Assembly (NCBI GenBank): GCA_022361135.1
Contig: JAKSBM010000156.1
Coordinates: forward strand, 1-5,147
Length of the DNA stretch: 5,147 nucleotides
From: Desulfobacterales bacterium
Lineage (GTDB): Bacteria > Desulfobacterota > Desulfobacteria > Desulfobacterales > Desulfobacteraceae
Direction of reading: 5' to 3'
Shown: positions 1 through 5,147 of the stretch, piece by piece
Layout: each line of letters begins with the position of its first letter
How positions within the stretch are numbered: the first letter of the stretch is position 1
Translations under genes and position numbers: made by a program
The notes under the pieces: generated by a model
What the model was told of the DNA's origin: nothing
Database searches by the model: none
What the model saw: the letters and a program-made list of their open reading frames with translations, nothing else

Positions 1-2195
1 ATCCGGGCCACCTGATCCGACGGCATATAATGGGCGATGCCGCAGGGGGTTGCCCCATTGACCAGGGATTCCCCCGGAATCTGGATATTTTCGTGTAGCA
101 TCAGGGGAATGGCCAGAAACAAGGCAGCCTGTTTGGGCTTGAACACATCAAATGCCATGAGTGTGCTCATCTTGTTCTGGTTTAAAAATTGTTTTTCCCC
201 AAATCCAATGAATTCCGAAAAAAGCATCAGATTAATGGATGCCACAATGGATTTATCAATCACTGGAAGGTCGGTGAACCCCAGCCGATACCGCCTGGCA
301 TTGGGGTCAAAACCACGTGATCTGGCCTGCTGCTCAAAATAGGCCGGAAACTGACAAAACCGGGCTTTAACATGGGAAAAATCGGTCTGGTTCAGATTGG
401 CGGTGACAAATGACACCCCGGAAAGCAGGGCATGGGAAAAGCTGGCACAGGTTAAGTCGGCATCGGTAAAAACCGTTTTGGAAATCCGGGCATTCATGAG
501 GGCGGCATCGGAAAAATCCGCGCCCAAAAAATTGCTGTTGTAAATCTGTGCGTCGTGGAAACTGCAATTTTTGAAGGTGGCCTTGGGGGCCTGGACATTC
601 ATGAACACGGCCCGGTCAAAACAAACCCCGTCAAACTCAACCTCGGAAAAATCAACGTTATAAAAAACGCAATGGCTGAACCAGGCATTGTCAAAGCGAA
701 GCCCGCTTAATTTACAATCCTTGAAAATGGTGCCGTTGAAATAATAGGCCCGTGCTGCCATGCCCAGGGTGGTAAAATCCCGCTCCACCACGTATTGATC
801 CTGGAAATCAATGGATGCCTGGCGGCCGGTGATGCTTTCCACATCCTTCTGGTCGCCGGCATTGAAAATGGAAGCCAGAATCCCCTGCTCCTGGGGGATG
901 GCTTTTTCAATTTTCATCTTCATGGTTTCCAGCTGGGCTTCAATGCTCTGGCGTTCCTTGCTGAAAAGACGGCGGGTCTTTTTAACAAAACCATCCACAT
1001 CCATCTTTAAAGATTTCCGGGACTCGGCATTATATTTTTTCATGGCCCGGACCACCCGCTCGGGCCGATTCTGAATCATGCCCAGGACACAGGCCATGTT
1101 TACATCAAAATGATCCCCCTCGTATTCTTCCCGGTGGGCGGCAATGTCCTGGATGATGAAAAAGCCCAACCGGGAAAGCTTTCCGACTTCCATATGGATG
1201 GAAGGCAGAATTTCTGGACTTTTCTCCTTCACCCGATTCAATAATTTGTAGACCGGCATGGCTCCGGTAACCACCAGGGCTTTGAATGCATCCAGCCCTT
1301 CCTGGTTGTCCGATGTATTTTCCAACCGTTCCAGGATGGTTTCATACAATTCCGGATAATGGCCCAAGGAACTATTGGCAATGATCTGATAGACAGCGGT
1401 CCTGACCTTTTTGACCTCTTCGTGCTCCAGAATTTCCAGAAGCAGGCGATGGGGGATTTTCTCCCGGATCATGGCCAGGGCTTTTAACCCCTTGATCCGC
1501 AATCCCGGGGAAAGGGAGACCATCTCGGTTTTCAGAATATCATCGGAATTGCGCAACCCCTCTGGAATGTTCCCCAGGAAAGGATCGGAATCCCGCCCCT
1601 GGTCAAAGAGGTTGCTGTAGAACCCCACCACCGCCTCCCGATCCGTGAGCTGGGTCAAAATCGGACGGAAGAGTCCCACATATTTCAACCGGATTTCCGG
1701 GGTGGACATGAGATATTGATCCACAAAGGCCAATTGCCGGGACTCGGGCATGGTGTGGATGAATTTTCTCAGGTTGCTCTCGCTGACCACGCCCCGGAAC
1801 AGGGCTTTAAACACACAATAGGCGCCATGGTCACCCAACCCCAAAAGGCTTTTCAAAAAAAAGCTGATATCATTGAAGGGCATCTCCGGCTGCATGTGTT
1901 GATAGAGGCGGTCGGAAACCAGGGCAGCCTGTTTCAATCCCCTGACATGGGCATCCTGCTCTCCGGGCTTGTCAAGGACCCGGCCAATGCGCTCCTGTAA
2001 GGTTTCCAGACTCTTTCTGGCAGCATTTCGGATATTATAATGGTGGGATAAAAGCCCCTTGATAATGGGAAGAATCCCCAGATTTGGATTGGCATCGGAC
2101 GCCTTGGAGACCAGTTCTATACGGGCCTCGGTATCCAGGGATTTCCAGAGGTTTTCAAAATTTTTCAAATCAAAGGGCTTGGATTGGGCATTCAT
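1..2195 (-). CDS. Class I (CyaA-like) adenylate cyclase with HEAT-like and pentapeptide-repeat N-terminal extension, 3' partial
   Basis: The frame is open for 731 codons from the ATG at 2195 to the left edge, so the C-terminus is missing. Domains seen: helical HEAT-like segments at about residues 25-69 and 225-275; a charged heptad-like stretch at about 403-432, probably a coiled coil; 26 consecutive pentapeptide repeats at 486-615 (F/L at position 1, mostly A/C/V at position 4). From about residue 665 the sequence resembles the start of class I adenylate cyclases. Residues 693-725 carry IPLMLHENIQIPG, then NGATPCGIAHYMP, comparable to LPTLLHYHHPLMPG and GNVPKGICLYTP in E. coli CyaA. That family converts ATP to cAMP in the cytoplasm; its catalytic GS and DxD motifs would lie off-window, so activity is inferred. 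No signal peptide or membrane segment is evident. The start is the first ATG in frame, preceded by a GAGAAAGA ribosome-site-like stretch. It is transcribed divergently from parE. The frame is certain, the cyclase call fairly strong. Confidence 0.8.
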   Translation of the reverse strand, partial: MNAQSKPFDLKNFENLWKSLDTEARIELVSKASDANPNLGILPIIKGLLSHHYNIRNAARKSLETLQERIGRVLDKPGEQDAHVRGLKQAALVSDRLYQHMQPEMPFNDISFFLKSLLGLGDHGAYCVFKALFRGVVSESNLRKFIHTMPESRQLAFVDQYLMSTPEIRLKYVGLFRPILTQLTDREAVVGFYSNLFDQGRDSDPFLGNIPEGLRNSDDILKTEMVSLSPGLRIKGLKALAMIREKIPHRLLLEILEHEEVKKVRTAVYQIIANSSLGHYPELYETILERLENTSDNQEGLDAFKALVVTGAMPVYKLLNRVKEKSPEILPSIHMEVGKLSRLGFFIIQDIAAHREEYEGDHFDVNMACVLGMIQNRPERVVRAMKKYNAESRKSLKMDVDGFVKKTRRLFSKERQSIEAQLETMKMKIEKAIPQEQGILASIFNAGDQKDVESITGRQASIDFQDQYVVERDFTTLGMAARAYYFNGTIFKDCKLSGLRFDNAWFSHCVFYNVDFSEVEFDGVCFDRAVFMNVQAPKATFKNCSFHDAQIYNSNFLGADFSDAALMNARISKTVFTDADLTCASFSHALLSGVSFVTANLNQTDFSHVKARFCQFPAYFEQQARSRGFDPNARRYRLGFTDLPVIDKSIVASINLMLFSEFIGFGEKQFLNQNKMSTLMAFDVFKPKQAALFLAIPLMLHENIQIPGESLVNGATPCGIAHYMPSDQVAR
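351..740 (-). other. Encoded pentapeptide-repeat domain (26 repeats) inside the cyclase-like protein
   Basis: Residues 486-615 of the minus-strand protein divide without a gap into 26 five-residue units. Examples are FDNAW, FYNVD, FLGAD, FTDAD, LTCAS and FVTAN. The first residue is F, L or I in all but two units (APKAT and ARFCQ), and the fourth is usually A, C, V, T or S. This is the A(D/N)LXX pattern in shifted register. Such repeats fold as a right-handed square beta-helix with four repeats per turn, so about 6.5 turns are expected. The repeats are degenerate at DNA level. The role in this protein is unknown; protein binding or a rigid spacer before the cyclase segment are both possible. 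Confidence 0.9.
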
Positions 2196-2203
2196 TCTTT
2201 CTC
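2196..2203 (-). promoter_or_regulatory. Probable ribosome binding site of the cyclase-like gene
   Basis: Read on the minus strand, GAGAAAGA sits directly before the ATG at 2195, leaving five bases between GAG and the start codon. It is a weak Shine-Dalgarno match, but it supports this ATG because no other ATG or GTG occurs in frame between here and the start of parE. The GAG lies inside the palindrome at 2199-2208. Confidence 0.45.
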
Positions 2204-2220
2204 GAGAATATCTAGGTATT
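2199..2220. promoter_or_regulatory. Two overlapping palindromes, candidate operator
   Basis: TTCTCGAGAA (2199-2208) is a perfect 10-base palindrome. AATATCTAGGTATT (2207-2220) is a 14-base palindrome with a single mismatched pair. They share two bases, lie between the cyclase-like start codon and the candidate -35 box of parE, and would be in the 5' leader of the cyclase-like mRNA. The symmetry without a loop suits a dimeric DNA-binding protein better than an RNA hairpin. The regulator is not identifiable from sequence, and chance in AT-rich DNA remains possible. Confidence 0.35.
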
Positions 2221-2249
2221 TTTACATTTCTTGCTAAAAGTGTTATAGA
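2221..2249 (+). promoter_or_regulatory. Candidate sigma-70 promoter for parE-parC
   Basis: TTTACA (2221-2226) matches five of six -35 consensus bases. After a 17-base spacer comes TATAGA (2244-2249), matching four of six -10 bases. A TG at 2241-2242 gives an extended -10 element (TGtTATAGA). Transcription would begin near 2256, leaving a leader of about 49 bases before parE. This is prediction from motif and spacing only. Confidence 0.5.
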
Positions 2250-2265
2250 GATATGTTCGATATCA

Positions 2266-2294
2266 AGTATAAAGAATACGATTGCATTGCACAA
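2266..2294 (-). promoter_or_regulatory. Candidate sigma-70 promoter for the cyclase-like gene
   Basis: On the minus strand TTGTGC (2294-2289) is followed after 17 bases by TATACT (2271-2266). The -10 box matches five of six consensus bases, the -35 only three. The start would be near 2259, giving a leader of about 64 bases. It faces the candidate parE promoter. The weak -35 would fit an activator-dependent or low-level promoter, but that is inference. Confidence 0.4.
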
Positions 2295-2304
2295 CTGAAT
2301 ATTT

Positions 2305-4248
2305 ATGACCCTATTTGACTCAAAAGCCACACCAACGGCTACCAAAAACCAATACGACGCTGAATCCATTGAAATCCTCAAGGGCCTCGATCCCGTCAAG
2401 AGACGGCCGGGCATGTACACGGATACGGGCAGCCCCAACCACCTTGCATTTGAAGTCATCGACAACAGCGTTGATGAAGCCATTGCCGGGCACGCCACCA
2501 CCATAGACGTGGAGCTGAGAAAGGACAACAGCCTGGTGGTCAAGGATAACGGCAGGGGGATGCCCGTTGACATCCATCCCAAGGAAAAGATCTCCGGGGT
2601 GGAATTGATCATGACCAAGCTCCATGCCGGCGCGAAATTTTCCAACAAGGATTACGCTTTTTCTGGGGGTCTCCACGGGGTGGGGGTCTCGGTGGTCAAT
2701 GCATTGTCATCCTGCTTGAACATCACCATCACCCGGGACGGGGCCGTCTGGGAAATCGGATTTGCAGACGGCAGCAAGGTCCGGGAACTGGAACAGACCG
2801 GCACGGCCGGAAAATACCGCACCGGCACCATGGTGCATTTTTATCCGGAACCCTCCTATTTTGATTCCCCCAAATTTTCCAAATCAGCCCTGAAAACGGC
2901 CCTGAAATCCAAGGCCGTCCTCTGCAAAGGCCTGAAGACCACGTTCAAAGACCAGGCCAGCGGGGAAAAGGAAACCTGGTTATACGACCACGGGCTGGAT
3001 GAATATTTGGAAGAAAACGTAAAGGATCAGGAATGCCTTTTTGAAGCCCCCTTCACCGGCAAGGCCGAGAGCGACGACTTTGAAGTGGCCTGGGCCGTCA
3101 ATTGGGGCAAGGAGAATGCCGCCCATTTCGAAGAAAGCTTTGTGAACCTCATTCCCACCAAACTGGGGGGGACCCATGTCAACGGGTTCAGATCCGGACT
3201 TTTGGAATCCCTCAGGGAATTTTGCAAGTTCAGGAACCTGCTGCCCAAAGGATTGGTCCTTACCCCGGAGGATCTCTGGCGCAAGGTGGGCTATGTGCTG
3301 TCGGTGAAGCTTTCCGAAGCCCAATTTTCAGGTCAGACCAAGGAAAGGCTCTCTTCCCGCCACTGCGCCAGTCTGGTGCTTCCCCATGTCCGGGATGCCT
3401 TCAGTCTTTGGCTGAACCAGCATGTGGAACTGGGCGAGGCCCTGGCCGAACAGGTCATGGAACATGCCCGGGCCCGTTTGAAGAAAAATAAAAAGGTCAC
3501 CCGTAAAAAAGCCGTAGGAGGGGCCACCCTGCCGGCCAAACTGTCCGACTGCACCTCCGATGCCCAGCAGGAGAGGGAACTTTTTTTCGTGGAAGGGGAC
3601 TCTGCGGGCGGTTCAGCCAAGCAGGCCCGGGACAGACGATTCCAGGCCATCATGCCCCTGCGTGGCAAAATCATGAACACCTGGGATATGACCCATTCCA
3701 GCATCATGGATTCCAAGGAAATCCGGGATATCACCAAGGTGCTGGGGGTGCTGCCCGGTGAAGACGACATCAAGGGACTCCGGTACAACCGGATCTGCAT
3801 TCTGGCCGATGCCGACTCCGACGGCCTCCACATTGCCACCCTGCTCTGTGCACTTTTCCTGCGCCATTTTCCCAAAATGGTCCAGGAGGGCCATGTTTAT
3901 ATTGCCATGCCCCCCCTCTACCGGATCGATGTGGGCAAGGAGGTCTTCTATGCCTTGGACGATTCGGAAAAAAATGCCATCATCAAAAAAATAAACCGTC
4001 GAAAAAGAACACAGAAAATCAATATCCAACGGTTCAAGGGCCTGGGCGAGATGAATCCTTCCCAACTCAAGGAAACCACCATTGCCCCGGATTCCCGCCG
4101 CCTGGTCCGCCTGGACATCGAAGGTGCTGATGCCGCGTCATTGGGCCTTGTGCATGAAACCATGGATATGCTCCTCAGTAAGAAACGGGCCAAGGATCGC
4201 AAAAAGTGGATTGAGGACAAGGGCAACATCAAAGAGATTGAATTATGA
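2305..4248 (+). CDS. parE: DNA topoisomerase IV subunit B (ParE)
   Basis: This is the ATP-hydrolysing subunit of topoisomerase IV, which with ParC passes one DNA duplex through another to decatenate daughter chromosomes. The 647 residues align along their whole length with the 630-residue E. coli ParE from memory. The GHKL ATPase domain shows the probable catalytic Glu50 ([10 protein letters not shown]), DNGRGMP at 81-87 and the ATP-lid motif [15 protein letters not shown] at 120-134. The transducer domain carries the QTK loop (344-346). The TOPRIM domain has EGDSAGG from Glu430 and the metal-binding DADSDG at 502-507, followed by [11 protein letters not shown] at 575-585. The length shows it lacks the large TOPRIM insert of Gram-negative GyrB, supporting ParE over GyrB. 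The start is fixed by an in-frame TGA at 2296 and the absence of another early start codon. It has about 12 extra N-terminal residues and no clear Shine-Dalgarno. Its stop overlaps the parC start. Confidence 0.97.
   Translation: MTLFDSKATPTATKNQYDAESIEILKGLDPVKRRPGMYTDTGSPNHLAFEVIDNSVDEAIAGHATTIDVELRKDNSLVVKDNGRGMPVDIHPKEKISGVELIMTKLHAGAKFSNKDYAFSGGLHGVGVSVVNALSSCLNITITRDGAVWEIGFADGSKVRELEQTGTAGKYRTGTMVHFYPEPSYFDSPKFSKSALKTALKSKAVLCKGLKTTFKDQASGEKETWLYDHGLDEYLEENVKDQECLFEAPFTGKAESDDFEVAWAVNWGKENAAHFEESFVNLIPTKLGGTHVNGFRSGLLESLREFCKFRNLLPKGLVLTPEDLWRKVGYVLSVKLSEAQFSGQTKERLSSRHCASLVLPHVRDAFSLWLNQHVELGEALAEQVMEHARARLKKNKKVTRKKAVGGATLPAKLSDCTSDAQQERELFFVEGDSAGGSAKQARDRRFQAIMPLRGKIMNTWDMTHSSIMDSKEIRDITKVLGVLPGEDDIKGLRYNRICILADADSDGLHIATLLCALFLRHFPKMVQEGHVYIAMPPLYRIDVGKEVFYALDDSEKNAIIKKINRRKRTQKINIQRFKGLGEMNPSQLKETTIAPDSRRLVRLDIEGADAASLGLVHETMDMLLSKKRAKDRKKWIEDKGNIKEIEL
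4231..4236 (+). promoter_or_regulatory. Weak ribosome binding site for parC inside parE
   Basis: AAAGAG within the last codons of parE lies eight bases before the parC ATG at 4245. The match is poor, so coupling through the ATGA stop-start overlap is likely to contribute to parC translation. Confidence 0.4.
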
Positions 4249-5147
4249 ACGAGGTCATCACCGCAACAGAAGATCACGAGAGCAGACGATTCCAGGATTT
4301 TGCCGAGGAAGCTTATCTCAACTACTCCATGTACGTCATCCTGGACCGCGCCCTGCCCCACATTGGAGACGGGCTGAAACCGGTTCAACGCCGTATCATA
4401 TATTCCATGAGCCAGCTGGGCCTTTCCGCCACAGCCAAATATAAAAAATCCGCCCGCACCGTGGGCGACGTGCTGGGTAAATTCCACCCCCACGGAGATA
4501 CGGCCTGTTACGAAGCCATGGTCCTCATGGCACAGCCCTTTTCCCTGCGCTACCCCCTGGTGGACGGCCAGGGCAACTGGGGGGATCCCAACGACCCCAA
4601 ATCATTTGCCGCCATGCGGTACACCGAATCCCGGCTTTCAAAATACGCGGACCTGCTTTTGGATGAACTGGGCCAGGGCACGGTGGACTGGGCCCCCAAC
4701 TTTGACGGCACCCTGGAAGAGCCGTCGCTTCTGCCGGCCCGGCTGCCCAACCTGCTGCTCAACGGCACCACCGGCATTGCCGTGGGCATGGCCACCAGCA
4801 TCCTGCCCCATAACCTGAGGGAGGTGGCAAAAGCCCTGATACTGCTCATTGAAAACGAGGATGCCGGCCTGGATGACCTGCTCAAACACGTCAAGGGGCC
4901 CGACTTCCCCACGGAAGCGGAAATCATCACCCCGGTGGACGATATCCGGGAGATATACCGGAAAGGCAGGGGACGCATCAAAATGCGGGCGCGGTACAAG
5001 GTGGAGGACGGGGATATTGTTTTTTTTGCCCTCCCCCACCATGCATCTGCGGAAAAGATCTACGAGCAGATCGCCGCCCAGATGTCAGCCAAAAAACTGC
5101 CCATGGTCCTGGATATCCGGGATGAATCCGACCATGAAGACCCCACC
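4245..5147 (+). CDS. parC: DNA topoisomerase IV subunit A (ParC), 3' partial
   Basis: This is the DNA-binding and cleaving subunit of topoisomerase IV, partner of ParE. The window holds 301 residues, the N-terminal part of a protein usually about 750 long in proteobacteria; the C-terminal DNA-wrapping domain is off-window. Visible are the winged-helix core with LKPVQRR (44-50), [13 protein letters not shown] (67-79) and the quinolone-determining stretch [11 protein letters not shown] (81-91), then the active-site tyrosine Tyr126 in AAMRYTE, which attacks the DNA backbone. Further matches are [26 protein letters not shown] and [10 protein letters not shown]. The residue equivalent to E. coli Ser80 is Thr86; the Glu84 equivalent is Glu90. 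The start ATG overlaps the parE stop as ATGA, indicating one transcript and probable translational coupling. The sequence matches ParC over GyrA, for example [13 protein letters not shown]. Confidence 0.96.
   Translation, partial: MNEVITATEDHESRRFQDFAEEAYLNYSMYVILDRALPHIGDGLKPVQRRIIYSMSQLGLSATAKYKKSARTVGDVLGKFHPHGDTACYEAMVLMAQPFSLRYPLVDGQGNWGDPNDPKSFAAMRYTESRLSKYADLLLDELGQGTVDWAPNFDGTLEEPSLLPARLPNLLLNGTTGIAVGMATSILPHNLREVAKALILLIENEDAGLDDLLKHVKGPDFPTEAEIITPVDDIREIYRKGRGRIKMRARYKVEDGDIVFFALPHHASAEKIYEQIAAQMSAKKLPMVLDIRDESDHEDPT

Noticed and set aside
37..1074. Short plus-strand open frames opposite the cyclase-like gene (for example 37-342, 795-1010, 811-1074)
   Set aside because: They lie antisense to a continuous 731-codon frame with clear repeat structure, lack recognisable motifs, and overlap one another in different frames.
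2231..2260. Possible CRP-cAMP binding site in the intergenic region
   Set aside because: No TGTGA-N6-TCACA-like symmetry is present; only isolated TGTT fragments occur.
2059..2298. Plus-strand frame of 79 codons ending just before parE, possible small leader gene
   Set aside because: Most of it is antisense to the start of the cyclase-like gene, and the rest covers the AT-rich promoter region; its composition is low-complexity hydrophobic with no homology I recognise.
3333..3875. Minus-strand frame of 180 codons within parE, and similar long antisense frames at 3948-4493 and 4550-4999
   Set aside because: These mirror the codon bias of parE and parC, which are unambiguous; the predicted proteins are Ser/Arg-rich shadows without motifs.
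3633..4296. Exact 14-base direct repeat CAGACGATTCCAGG at 3633-3646 in parE and 4283-4296 in parC
   Set aside because: Both copies are in frame and encode RRFQ within otherwise normal coding sequence; there is no flanking similarity, so coincidence helped by codon bias is the simplest explanation.
5020..5027. Run of eight T in parC (also A8 at 1855-1862 and T7 at 3581-3587) as possible phase-variation tracts
   Set aside because: All runs are in frame and encode expected residues. Phase switching of topoisomerase IV genes, normally needed for chromosome segregation, is implausible, and runs of seven or eight occur by chance.

Overview
The window suits a Gram-negative, anaerobe-like member of the Desulfobacterota (Desulfobacterales-type). 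This is an inference from moderate-GC coding sequence, an adjacent parE-parC pair with proteins very close to the proteobacterial topoisomerase IV subunits, and a cyclase-like protein with a long, unusual N-terminal extension. I could not run a taxonomic search, so the assignment is tentative.

Layout: (1) Positions 1-2195, minus strand: one long uninterrupted reading frame of at least 731 codons that runs off the left edge. It encodes a multidomain protein: helical HEAT-like repeats, a charged probable coiled coil, 26 pentapeptide repeats in unbroken register, and finally a segment resembling the conserved N-terminal region of class I (CyaA-type) adenylate cyclases. The catalytic core would lie beyond the left edge. 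(2) Positions 2196-2304: a 109-base AT-rich divergent intergenic region. It holds a candidate promoter for each direction, placed face to face, and two short overlapping palindromes next to the cyclase-like start codon. (3) Positions 2305-4248, plus strand: complete parE, the ATPase/TOPRIM subunit of topoisomerase IV. (4) Positions 4245-5147, plus strand: the first 301 codons of parC, the DNA-cleaving subunit, overlapping parE by 4 bases (ATGA) and running off the right edge.

ParE and ParC form the heterotetrameric type II topoisomerase that unlinks daughter chromosomes, and the ATGA overlap fits coupled synthesis of the two subunits. The divergent gene is a probable signalling enzyme. Its extension has no counterpart in the textbook enterobacterial CyaA, where the cyclase domain is N-terminal. 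It is the most unusual item here. Its location beside topoisomerase IV is curious because free-standing pentapeptide-repeat proteins (Qnr, MfpA) are known to act on type II topoisomerases. Any functional link in this locus is speculation.

I saw no RNA genes, insertion sequences, CRISPR arrays or terminators. Both edges of the window fall inside genes.
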